A stretch of 19,566 nucleotides of DNA from Treponema sp. (GTDB taxonomy: Bacteria > Spirochaetota > Spirochaetia > Treponematales > Breznakiellaceae). A program made the translations under genes and the position numbers. Positions 8,120 through 15,906 of the stretch are shown here, piece after piece (within the stretch, counting starts at the first letter, position 1; each line of letters begins with the position of its first letter). The notes below the pieces were generated by a model. That model had not been told where the DNA came from and made no database searches. It saw nothing but the letters and a program-made list of their open reading frames with translations. The stretch lies in assembly GCA_031254385.1 (NCBI GenBank), contig JAIRUO010000138.1, positions 1 to 19,566 of the forward strand. The letters are read 5' to 3'.

Positions 8120-9545
8120 AGTTTGGCGCCTCCTGGGTAATGGTTATGTCATGAGGATGGCTTTCTTTGAGGCCGGCGGCGGTAATCTTGACGAATTTGC
8201 GGTATTTCTTTAGTTCGGAAATATTTTTGCAGCCGCAATACCCCATGCCCTTCTTTAATCCTGATGTAAGCTGATGAAGGTATACCTTGAGTTCTCCCTT
8301 GTAGGGAAGTCGACCTTCAATCCCTTCTGGGGCAATTGTCTCGTCCTTACCTATCTGGTAGCGGTCGCCGGAGCCTTCTTCGATTGCGGCCATACTCCCC
8401 ATGCCCCGGTATTCCTTGTAAATCCTGCCGTCAAAAATAATCTCAGCCCCGGGCGCTTCTTTTAGTCCGGCAAAAAGATTGCCTATCATCACTATGTCCG
8501 CCCCGGCTCCGATAGCCTTGCAGATGTCCCCCGAAAATTTAATGCCACCATCGGCAATAACGGGTATTTTGTCTTTGGTCGCTTCTTCAGCGCAGTCCCA
8601 GACAGCGGTAAACTGAGGAACCCCTATGCCCGCAACAACCCTGGTAGTACAAGTCGAGCCTGGTCCTATGCCCACTTTAACCGCGTCCGCTCCAGCATCA
8701 ATGAGCCGCCTGGTTCCTTCACGAGAAACGACGTTTCCTCCGATTACCGGAATGTCGAATTGTTTCTTTATGCCCGTAACGGCTTCCATTACATTTTTGG
8801 TATCTCCGTGCGCTGTATCAAGAACAACAAAATCAACCTTGGCGTTCTTGAGCAGCGGGAGCCGTATCGTATAATCAAGCGGCGAAACAGCCGCGCCCAC
8901 GATAAGCCTTCCGCTTTTGTCAATGGCAGCCCGCGGGTAAAGCTCATGCTTCTCCATATCCTTTACCGTGATCAACCCCGTAAGATGTCCCGATGAATCC
9001 ACTACAGGAAGCTTTTCAATCCGGTATTTATTAAACTTCTCCCTGGCGCTAGGAACCGTAGGTACGCCCTGTTCAACATGCAAATTTTTTGTCATCAAGT
9101 CGGTAACCGCAAGATCATCATCCTTGCAGAATTTCAAATCCCTGCCTGTGATTATTCCGATGAGTTTGCCGTCCTTGTCAAGTACGGGAAAGCCGGAAAT
9201 GTTAGACCGTTTTATCATGTCCTTGATGTCGCGTACCTTTGCGTCTTCTCCAATAGTCAGAGGAGCGTCAATGATCCAGTTGAGGAAACGCTTTACAGCA
9301 GCCACCTGCTGGGCCTGCGCCTCTGGATTCAAGTTACGGTGAATAACCCCTGCCCCGCCTTCCAGGGCTATTGCAATTGCGAGTTTCTCCTCTGTTACTG
9401 TATCCATTGCTGCCGAAATAACCGGCACGTTGAGTTTGATGTCTGCGCAGAGATTCGCGGTAATGTCGCAATCTTTTGGCAGGATATCAGAGTAACCGGG
9501 CATTAGCATCACATCATCATAGGACAGAGCTTCTTCAAATATCAT
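8106..9545 (-). CDS. guaB: Inosine-5'-monophosphate dehydrogenase
   Basis: A 479-residue, full-length IMP dehydrogenase that oxidises IMP to XMP with NAD+, the committed step to GMP. It begins [17 protein letters not shown], as usual for the family. The catalytic loop is [11 protein letters not shown] with Cys299 (most relatives have SIC rather than STC). A CBS-domain pair sits at about 96-205 ([20 protein letters not shown] and [20 protein letters not shown]), and the flap shows YRGMGSMAA near 389-397. The typical C-terminal [15 protein letters not shown] is present. AGGAGG upstream of the ATG supports the start. It follows purB by 36 bases, so the two IMP-using branches are likely co-transcribed. 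Its tail carries the ribosome site and start of the TIGR02757 gene. Confidence 0.97.
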   Translation of the reverse strand: MIFEEALSYDDVMLMPGYSDILPKDCDITANLCADIKLNVPVISAAMDTVTEEKLAIAIALEGGAGVIHRNLNPEAQAQQVAAVKRFLNWIIDAPLTIGEDAKVRDIKDMIKRSNISGFPVLDKDGKLIGIITGRDLKFCKDDDLAVTDLMTKNLHVEQGVPTVPSAREKFNKYRIEKLPVVDSSGHLTGLITVKDMEKHELYPRAAIDKSGRLIVGAAVSPLDYTIRLPLLKNAKVDFVVLDTAHGDTKNVMEAVTGIKKQFDIPVIGGNVVSREGTRRLIDAGADAVKVGIGPGSTCTTRVVAGIGVPQFTAVWDCAEEATKDKIPVIADGGIKFSGDICKAIGAGADIVMIGNLFAGLKEAPGAEIIFDGRIYKEYRGMGSMAAIEEGSGDRYQIGKDETIAPEGIEGRLPYKGELKVYLHQLTSGLKKGMGYCGCKNISELKKYRKFVKITAAGLKESHPHDITITQEAPNYSRS

Positions 9546-9562
9546 ATTTAACCTCCTATTTA

Positions 9563-9578
9563 CGTCGCGTGAGCGACG
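9563..9578 (-). repeat. Hairpin between purB and guaB
   Basis: CGTCGC and GCGACG with a 4-base loop, in the 36-base purB-guaB gap and just ahead of the guaB ribosome site. No T-run, so not a terminator. May affect mRNA stability or guaB translation. Confidence 0.5.
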
Positions 9579-9581
9579 AAG

Positions 9582-11093
9582 TTAATCGAAGTTTCCGCAC
9601 CGCGGAAACAAAACCTCCATTAGTTTCCTGTATTTTGACGAAAGGGCTTTAGCTTTTTTAACCGAAAGCCCGCAATATTGTTCAGGTTTTTCAAACCAGG
9701 CCAGCGCAGCAGTGCCCGTATCGTTAGGAGCAGCAGAAATAAGCCCCAGTTCAAGCATTTTTACGCTTATACGCGAAAGTACATCCGGTTCTTTAGAAAG
9801 AGCCTTTACAAATGAGATTTTTCCCTTTTCCGCGGCCAAGGTAATCCTGCGTATGACTTCATGGGCGTCTGACACTCCCGTCTCCGCAAGGAGTATGTAC
9901 GCCGGTTCGGCAAGTACACCGCCGGGTATATTCCCGCTGTTCAGGTTAGCCGCAAGTCTATCACGATCCGCGCCAAGGCTTTCCATTATGGAAATCATGC
10001 GGCTAACAGCCAAAGAGAAGCCCGTAACATAATCGGCAATAAAACGCTGGCTTGCGGAATTGGAAAGATCGCGTTGATGTTCGCTGATCTGATCCATATA
10101 GAAGGTCAATACCCTGGGCATAAAAGCCTTCCAAAGGCTCTTTACATGCTCGGAATTCCAGGGGTTCCGCTTTTGCGGCATGGTGGAAGAACCCACCTGA
10201 TCCGCGCCAAACCCTTCACGCAGTTCGCCAATTTCGCTGCGTTGAAGATTACGCAAATCGTCAGCCAGATTGGCAATGATCCCAAAAGCTGTGTTGAATT
10301 CCAGAAGCAGCCTGAGCAAATACTCCGGCTCCACAAGCTGTGTAGAATGTTCGGAAGGCTCTAGGCCAAGCTCCGCGAGGTAAAAAATTTCCAGTTCTTC
10401 CGGGTCTTTGACTATCATGCTTGTAGCATTATAGGCCCCAACCGCCCCTGCAAGTTTTCCCTTGAGCTTTTGCACAAGCCCTTCAATCTCAAGAATTGAC
10501 TTTCCAAGACGGGAGACATATTCGGCAATGGCAAAACCCAGGGTAATGGGTACCGCATGCTGGCCGTGGGTACGGCCCACCTGTGGCGTTTCCGCCTCCC
10601 TTTCGGCAAAATCGCAGAGCAGGATTTCCAGTTTTTTTAGATGGGGAAGCAGCACTTCCTGGGTAACACCCTTCATCCTATAAGAAAGGCTGGTGTCCAG
10701 AATATCCACGCTGGTTGCGCCTAGATGAATCAGCGGGGCGATTTCAGCAGGGACTTTGGTTTTTAGGACATTAACCAGGGCGCGTATATTGTGACGGGTT
10801 TTTTCTTCTTCGGCATATACTTCCGCGCTATCTACTTTAGCGGCGACTGCTTCCAAATCCGAGCGCAGGGACTCTGTCAAGCACCCCCTTACCCTGAGAT
10901 GGGCAATTACCAGAGCAAGCTCCGCCTTTACGCAGGCAGCCACCGAGGCTTCCTCGGAAACCCAGGGAATGAGGGAATCGTAAAGGGCTTTTTCGGAAAG
11001 AGAATAGCGGTGATCCAGCGGAGAAATATTTTGGAAAATATTTCTGGATCGGTTTAATGAATTGTTTTGGCCTTCCATGTTAAACAATGACAT
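9582..11093 (-). CDS. purB: Adenylosuccinate lyase
   Basis: A 503-residue member of the fumarase/aspartase superfamily. It cleaves SAICAR in the de novo purine pathway and adenylosuccinate to AMP plus fumarate. The family signature is GSSTMPQKRNP (301-311) with the catalytic serine loop. GRTHGQHAVP (173-182) holds the general acid/base histidine region, and HLGATSVDILDT (123-134) is the third conserved block. NIFQNISPLDHRYS near the start is typical of the PurB type. No clear ribosome site precedes the ATG at 11093 or the next one at 11078, so the start is uncertain by a few residues. It lies 83 bases after the kinase gene and 36 before guaB; the former gap holds two hairpins. Confidence 0.95.
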   Translation of the reverse strand: MSLFNMEGQNNSLNRSRNIFQNISPLDHRYSLSEKALYDSLIPWVSEEASVAACVKAELALVIAHLRVRGCLTESLRSDLEAVAAKVDSAEVYAEEEKTRHNIRALVNVLKTKVPAEIAPLIHLGATSVDILDTSLSYRMKGVTQEVLLPHLKKLEILLCDFAEREAETPQVGRTHGQHAVPITLGFAIAEYVSRLGKSILEIEGLVQKLKGKLAGAVGAYNATSMIVKDPEELEIFYLAELGLEPSEHSTQLVEPEYLLRLLLEFNTAFGIIANLADDLRNLQRSEIGELREGFGADQVGSSTMPQKRNPWNSEHVKSLWKAFMPRVLTFYMDQISEHQRDLSNSASQRFIADYVTGFSLAVSRMISIMESLGADRDRLAANLNSGNIPGGVLAEPAYILLAETGVSDAHEVIRRITLAAEKGKISFVKALSKEPDVLSRISVKMLELGLISAAPNDTGTAALAWFEKPEQYCGLSVKKAKALSSKYRKLMEVLFPRCGNFD

Positions 11094-11110
11094 GGAGCCG
11101 GATAAAATGT

Positions 11111-11129
11111 CAAGCCCCTGCGGGGCTTG
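11111..11129 (-). repeat. GC-rich hairpin just upstream of purB
   Basis: CAAGCCCC and GGGGCTTG with a 3-base loop, ending 17 bases before the purB ATG on the minus strand. purB has no visible Shine-Dalgarno site, so this stem may take part in its initiation. A TATAAT lies further upstream (11147-11152) without a matching -35. Confidence 0.5.
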
Positions 11130-11154
11130 TATCTGATAGGAAATTTATTATATT

Positions 11155-11170
11155 GTCCGCTAGCGCGGAC
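11155..11170 (-). repeat. Hairpin after the sugar kinase gene
   Basis: GTCCGC and GCGGAC around TAGC, 7 bases past the kinase stop on the minus strand. It is followed by AATATAATAAAT rather than T residues, so it is at best a weak terminator or 3' stabiliser. Confidence 0.45.
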
Positions 11171-11176
11171 TGCGAT

Positions 11177-12169
11177 TCAACCCTTCGCAAGCTGCGCGGA
11201 GACTTTTTCAAAATATCCGGTCTGGCCGTTCAGGGTATTAAGCGCCCAGATTACCGCTCCTGCAACGGGCGGCACTTCGAGCTTTGTGTAATTGATGCGG
11301 TAATCTGGTTTGTCCTGGCTGACAACTTCCTTGAGCGCTTCTATAAGAAAGGGATGCTCGCCTTTTACAAAAACAGAACCTGCAAGCACTATATGTAAGA
11401 CCTCATCCTTTCTGTAATTCACCTCTTCAATCATACATGAAATTCCGCGCCCGTAACTTGTAGCCACATCGCAGAGTATTCCTGCAGCAACTTTATCATT
11501 TCCAGCGACCGCTTCGAACAGCATCTTTTGGCAGGAACTTGCTTCAAAACTGAGGTCTGCCATTTTTTCATATATCTTTTCGACAAAATCGTACTTGCTG
11601 GTAATGCCAAGTTTTTTGAAGAAGGCGGGCGTCATGGATGTAGGCTCGCCCTTGCGGAAGAGTTCACTATACACCGAGGAAACAACCATTTGGCTCATCA
11701 TTCCGCCCCCACCTAAATCCGCAGAAATGAACCCAACCCCGCCTATTTGAAGAGTTTTCCCTTCACTGTTAATTCCTGCTAAAGTACAGCCTGTTCCGTT
11801 GATTGCGCAAATTCCAATCCCTGTAGGGCTTCCTGCCGGGATTCCCAAAAAAGCATCGTTCACAAGAGTGAATTTTTCAAACCCAAGCCTACACAGTATT
11901 TCCGAAACAATCTTATGCTGGAGTTTCGTATCAACACCGGCAAGGCCAAGAACAGAATAGCCTATCTGCTTCATCGATATTTTATTTTTTGATAAGGTCT
12001 GGCTGACAAATTGTCCCATTTCATCTTCAAACTGTGAAAACGAACCGGGGAGCGCCTCGTGGTTCAGCGGCCCCCAATGGTTAAAATCAACCAGCGTCCC
12101 CATTGTGTCAAATAGCGCGAGATGGCTTTTGGTTCCACCCCCGTCTATGCCAATTACGTATTCGCTCAT
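11177..12169 (-). CDS. BadF/BadG-family sugar kinase (N-acetylglucosamine kinase-like)
   Basis: An ASKHA-fold ATP-dependent kinase. The phosphate-binding loop is YVIGIDGGGTKS near the start, followed by SVLGLAGVD, VNDAF, ICAINGTGCTLAGI and ISADLGGGG, all in the order seen in BadF/BadG/BcrA/BcrD ATPases and N-acetylhexosamine kinases. The C-terminal LHIVLAGSVF and PPVAGAVIWAL blocks complete the fold. The ATG at 12169 (330 residues) is preferred over the one at 12184 because AGAGG lies 6 bases upstream. It falls one base after the TAA of the GH4 gene, so the two are coupled. In context it probably phosphorylates a sugar or disaccharide handled by GH105 and GH4; the substrate cannot be read from sequence. 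Confidence 0.88.
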   Translation of the reverse strand: MSEYVIGIDGGGTKSHLALFDTMGTLVDFNHWGPLNHEALPGSFSQFEDEMGQFVSQTLSKNKISMKQIGYSVLGLAGVDTKLQHKIVSEILCRLGFEKFTLVNDAFLGIPAGSPTGIGICAINGTGCTLAGINSEGKTLQIGGVGFISADLGGGGMMSQMVVSSVYSELFRKGEPTSMTPAFFKKLGITSKYDFVEKIYEKMADLSFEASSCQKMLFEAVAGNDKVAAGILCDVATSYGRGISCMIEEVNYRKDEVLHIVLAGSVFVKGEHPFLIEALKEVVSQDKPDYRINYTKLEVPPVAGAVIWALNTLNGQTGYFEKVSAQLAKG

Positions 12170-12170
12170 T

Positions 12171-13487
12171 TTATACCTCTGCATTCTTAACTAAAAGACC
12201 CTTGTGCAAATATTTAGCGTTTGCCTGGAACAGCTCGTCCAGCAGGGGCATTATTTTGTCAAAATCTCCAATTAAGGGATGAACCATTAATGCAGCACAC
12301 GCATCGGCCCTGCTGCCGTTTATCGCTGCGCTGACAGTCAATTTTTCAAAAGCCTTTACCGCCTGCATCATCCCTTTTATATAAGGGATGCCCGGATCTG
12401 GAACCGCAACAGGCAAAGCGCCGTAGCGGTTTAAAAGGCACTTGACCTCTACGACATCATCGTCCGCCATAAAAGGAATGGCATCTTTGTTTTTGACATT
12501 TACCACATGATACTCGTTCTTATCGTTTTCGATGGCGTCTACCGCAGATACAGCGGCAGTTGAGTATAACGCGCCGCCGCGTTTTTCTAGCTCTTTGGGC
12601 TTTTCCTTTAGATCAGAATTTTTGTACTTCTCTAAGAGGGTCTCTTCTATTTCAACACAAACTTCGCCACGGGTTCTTTTATCCTCAAGGCATTTTTTTA
12701 GCTGTTTTTCCCGCATATAAAAGTAACTCAAGTACCCGCAAGGTATGGCAGGTATGGCGGCTAACAGTTCATTATCGAATTCAAGGCCGGGTATGTTTTT
12801 CATCCCGGTGTCGGTAGACTTTATAAGCCGGGCTATCAGATTTTCGCCGTTATTGCCAGCGGTAGTAGAATTCATCGTTACAGAAGTGATCCAGCTTAAA
12901 TGATTAAGCCCCAGATACTCGTAATCGAATTCGGCAGTACCTATATTCTTGGCAATGCTGGCCTTCATATTCACAAAATTATTGCAGAGCCCGATCATTT
13001 TAACATTTGTGTAATTCAGTAAAGCTTCTGCGACTATGCCGGAGGGATTTGAAAAATTAATAAGCCATGCGTCAGGCGCAAGTTTCTCAATACGCCGCGC
13101 AATATCGACCATAACAGGAACGGTCCGTAAGGCGTTCATAAAACCGCCTGCGCCTGTTGTCTCCTGTCCCAATAGTCCGTACTTTAAGGGGATCTTCTCG
13201 TCAAGAATGCGGGCTGCAAGGCCGCCAACACGTATCTGCCCAAAAATATAATCAGCTCCGCCAATAGCTTCGTCCAAGTCCTCTGTCAGCACAATCTTGC
13301 CTGTAAAACCCTTTGCCGCGAGCATCCTTTTGGCAAGGCCGCCGACAATTTCAAGCTTTCGGTTGTCAATGTCCATTAGGTAAAATGTTTGAAAGTTAAG
13401 GCTCTCCCTTCTGTCGATAAACCCTTCGATAAGTTCTGGCGTATAGGTACTGCCAGCGCCAATTACCGCAGCTTTTAGTGCGCGCAT
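12171..13487 (-). CDS. Glycoside hydrolase family 4 protein (6-phospho-beta-glucosidase-like)
   Basis: A 438-residue GH4 enzyme, the family that cleaves glycosides by an NAD+- and Mn2+-dependent oxidation-elimination route. The N-terminal nucleotide motif is AVIGAGSTYTPELIEGF (7-23), closest to the 6-phospho-beta-glucosidase branch. NFSNPSGIV (154-162), the metal-site Cys168 in GLCNN, and the metal-site His196 in LGLNHLSW fit family spacing. GYLSYFY near 251-257 supplies a candidate base Tyr. The expected CN-x-P motif after Cys is instead CNNF, so specificity may differ. The ATG abuts the TAA of the GH105 gene with GGGGAG just upstream, and the kinase starts one base after this stop. No PTS gene is in view to make a phosphorylated substrate, which makes the adjacent kinase notable. 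Confidence 0.92.
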   Translation of the reverse strand: MRALKAAVIGAGSTYTPELIEGFIDRRESLNFQTFYLMDIDNRKLEIVGGLAKRMLAAKGFTGKIVLTEDLDEAIGGADYIFGQIRVGGLAARILDEKIPLKYGLLGQETTGAGGFMNALRTVPVMVDIARRIEKLAPDAWLINFSNPSGIVAEALLNYTNVKMIGLCNNFVNMKASIAKNIGTAEFDYEYLGLNHLSWITSVTMNSTTAGNNGENLIARLIKSTDTGMKNIPGLEFDNELLAAIPAIPCGYLSYFYMREKQLKKCLEDKRTRGEVCVEIEETLLEKYKNSDLKEKPKELEKRGGALYSTAAVSAVDAIENDKNEYHVVNVKNKDAIPFMADDDVVEVKCLLNRYGALPVAVPDPGIPYIKGMMQAVKAFEKLTVSAAINGSRADACAALMVHPLIGDFDKIMPLLDELFQANAKYLHKGLLVKNAEV

Positions 13488-15749
13488 TTATCTCCCCTTT
13501 CCTTCGTGTATTGGTATCTTTACGCTCCGCAGCTTTAGCAATTCCACCCCGGCAAGCAAAACAATACCTATGCCGTGGGTATCGTTGAGCCGGGGCAAAA
13601 GATGCTCCGCGTAATAGCGCGGATTAAAAGCGAATTCCGAACCTCGGCACACGCCGTGAATATTTCCTTCCTTATCTATGGAATATTTTTCCAAAGCTTT
13701 CCAGGCCCTTTCTGCGGCAATGCGGTAAGGGTCTGTCTCGCCGTCAAACCAGTTGTAACGAATGCCGCGAGAAAAGGCGCAGATGAACATGGCGGTACAG
13801 GATGTTTCAATATAGGATGAAGGCATATTGAGTACCTGATGCCACATTCCGTTTTTATCCTGGCATGAAAGAAAACCGGCTGCCAGTTCTCTAAAAAAGT
13901 CCAAAAGGAATTTGCGTCGCGGGTGTTCCTGGGGAAGAACCATAAGAAGCTCCGTAAGGGAGAATATAGTCCAGCCGTTTCCTCGGCCCCAGGGAATTCC
14001 GGTGTTCATATTCCGCCTAAAATCAAAAACATGGGCCATGAGTTTTTTATCTTTCATATAGAGATATTTCTTAAAGCCTTCAAACTGCATGGCCGCAAGG
14101 TCCAGTATGGAAGGATCATTTTTGAATTGCGAATAACGGCAGAGGAAGGGAACGCTCATGTAAAGATCATCCGCCCATAAGGTTCCGTTGTGGAAGTGAT
14201 GCATCATCTCCCTGCGCCAGAAACAGCCTTCTTCCCGGCGATCCTGTTTTTTGAGTATGTGCTCTCCGGTATAATCCGCAGGCAGGGCAAAATTCCCAAT
14301 GTCCCGATCTTTTGCCAATTCCAGAATGAGAGAACCAAAGGAACCGCAGTCATCAAGGCTGTCAATCGATGTCAATAAATGATGAACCGCAGTTGCACCG
14401 CCGAACCGTTCCTTATCAAAGAAGGCATATTCCAGGGTACGCACGGATTTTGAAGCATGGGCTTCTACATAAGAAGCAATGGCAGCACCCAGATTTTTTT
14501 TACCAGTTGCTTCAGTTTTCTCAAAATACCGAGCGGCCTCAATTAAACCGTATAAGGTAACGCCCAAGGGATAATTCCAGTGCCCAAAATGGGCATTCTC
14601 GTTATAGAGCCTTACACACGCATTGGGCATATCAAGCTGCCAGAATGTCTTTTCTGTTTCCGCACCAACAAGGCTTTCCCTGTCAAACTCCGCAAGCGTA
14701 TCTGAAGGAGTTTTCTTAAAGGGTCCAGCATAAATCCAGGGAAAGCCCTGATTGCCAAAATAAGGATTTAAAAAAAGAACAGCATTATCGCGGTCAATTT
14801 CTTCAGCATCGTCTGCGGCGGGTTTCAACTCTAGGGAAAAATTCCAAATCCCTGTTCCAGGCTTTGCGGAAATTAGGGCTATGTCGTTAGTACCCGCTTC
14901 CAGTTTGTATTCAAATTGAAAATCCCCTGCTTCATTAAAAGATCTAATCAGTTTTTTACCTGCATATAACGCGCAATTTCCGCTTTGGGTTCCTGAAAAA
15001 ACCAAAACAACAGGAACTGGAAGAAAAATCTGCGACCGGGCCAGCGCCTTATCCCCGTTAGCGGCATTGGGAAAAATTCTGTCAAACACACCGAGCTTTT
15101 CTTCTTCCTTAGTCCATGACCTGAACGATTCGCAATGAAGCCTTAAATAAGTGCCAGGAGGATCGGAAAGAGTATACGAAAACGGCCTGGTATAATTAAA
15201 ACCTTCGGTCAAAAACGAAGTCACTCCACCGGAAGCGCAATCTACCCTAAGATCAATGCCCTTAAAAAAATAATAACATAGCTTGCCTAGCCAAGTTCCG
15301 AATTCTGCGCCAAAGCCCGCGGCTGTGCGGGTAAAGCGCAATATCAAATTATTCCAGCCCTTTTTGATTGGCAGATTGATGGATATGGGTTCATTAGCAT
15401 AACGCTCGGATTCAACGGTGGTGGCGTAAATAACTTCGTCATTCATCCAGAGCTTTACCGGCCCTTTGGGAATAAGGAGGAATTTAAGGCTGCCTGAGTC
15501 ATCAGCTTGATATTTTCCCCAGGCATATACATAAGAACCAAATGCCGCATCAGGAAAAATTTTTTGGAAATCCGCCACATAACGGTAATCCTTGTTCCTG
15601 ATAATGGCATCAATCATAAAAGGACGCGCAGCATAATCATGCCTGGGATTGGCGCCTATGTAACGGCTTGCTATTACTTCAAGCACATTCTCAATTTTCC
15701 CGCCGGAAAAATTTCCAATAGAGCGACCATCGTCAAAGTATCTTTCCAT
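13488..15749 (-). CDS. GH105/GH88-type unsaturated glycosyl hydrolase with N-terminal beta-rich extension
   Basis: The C-terminal half (about 390-745) is an (alpha/alpha)6 barrel of the GH105/GH88 type (YteR-like), which release unsaturated uronic acid from lyase products such as rhamnogalacturonan disaccharides. Seen: NGTLWADDLYMSVPFL with the catalytic-type Asp pair (W525-D528), WGRGNGW (587-593), MWHQVLN and the SYIETSCTAMF stretch near the last catalytic helices. Usual relatives have about 350-380 residues; this one has 753. The first ~330 residues are beta-rich, with two segments like jelly-roll or sugar-binding modules (about 85-145 and 245-310). There is no signal peptide, so the protein is probably cytoplasmic. 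GAGG lies 6 bases before the ATG. It heads a coupled three-gene sugar operon. Confidence 0.88.
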   Translation of the reverse strand: MERYFDDGRSIGNFSGGKIENVLEVIASRYIGANPRHDYAARPFMIDAIIRNKDYRYVADFQKIFPDAAFGSYVYAWGKYQADDSGSLKFLLIPKGPVKLWMNDEVIYATTVESERYANEPISINLPIKKGWNNLILRFTRTAAGFGAEFGTWLGKLCYYFFKGIDLRVDCASGGVTSFLTEGFNYTRPFSYTLSDPPGTYLRLHCESFRSWTKEEEKLGVFDRIFPNAANGDKALARSQIFLPVPVVLVFSGTQSGNCALYAGKKLIRSFNEAGDFQFEYKLEAGTNDIALISAKPGTGIWNFSLELKPAADDAEEIDRDNAVLFLNPYFGNQGFPWIYAGPFKKTPSDTLAEFDRESLVGAETEKTFWQLDMPNACVRLYNENAHFGHWNYPLGVTLYGLIEAARYFEKTEATGKKNLGAAIASYVEAHASKSVRTLEYAFFDKERFGGATAVHHLLTSIDSLDDCGSFGSLILELAKDRDIGNFALPADYTGEHILKKQDRREEGCFWRREMMHHFHNGTLWADDLYMSVPFLCRYSQFKNDPSILDLAAMQFEGFKKYLYMKDKKLMAHVFDFRRNMNTGIPWGRGNGWTIFSLTELLMVLPQEHPRRKFLLDFFRELAAGFLSCQDKNGMWHQVLNMPSSYIETSCTAMFICAFSRGIRYNWFDGETDPYRIAAERAWKALEKYSIDKEGNIHGVCRGSEFAFNPRYYAEHLLPRLNDTHGIGIVLLAGVELLKLRSVKIPIHEGKGR

Positions 15750-15766
15750 TGACTACCTCACTAATG

Positions 15767-15782
15767 AAGGGTATAAACCCTT
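15767..15782. repeat. Palindrome upstream of the GH105 operon
   Basis: AAGGGT and ACCCTT around ATAA, located between the GH105 ribosome site and the region upstream. A possible operator or leader hairpin for the sugar operon; no clear promoter hexamers were found beside it. Confidence 0.4.
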
Positions 15783-15810
15783 TCTTTTCCTCACTCGCTC
15801 GACCATGCCA

Positions 15811-15886
15811 CGCCGCCGAATGGCGGCGCTTAAATCCATACCTATAGGCAAACGGCCCGAAGGGACGTATGCCCGTGCAAGCACGG
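15811..15886. repeat. Two GC-rich hairpins between the protease and GH105 genes
   Basis: CGCCGCC/GGCGGCG (15811-15828) and CCGTGC/GCACGG (15873-15886) are perfect short stems in the 157-base gap downstream of the protease stop. Neither has a T-run on either side. Together they resemble the GC-rich hairpin-bearing gaps seen elsewhere in the window. Confidence 0.55.
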
Positions 15887-15906
15887 TCGCGGTCTCGCTC
15901 CGTTCT

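Noticed and set aside
9078..9506. 142-codon plus-strand open frame antisense to guaB
   Set aside because: guaB is unmistakable on the other strand; the product has no family features and reflects codon bias.
11108..11113. TTGACA on the minus strand before purB
   Set aside because: No -10 box at the right distance; the position 17 bases downstream falls inside the coding start and reads TCATTG.
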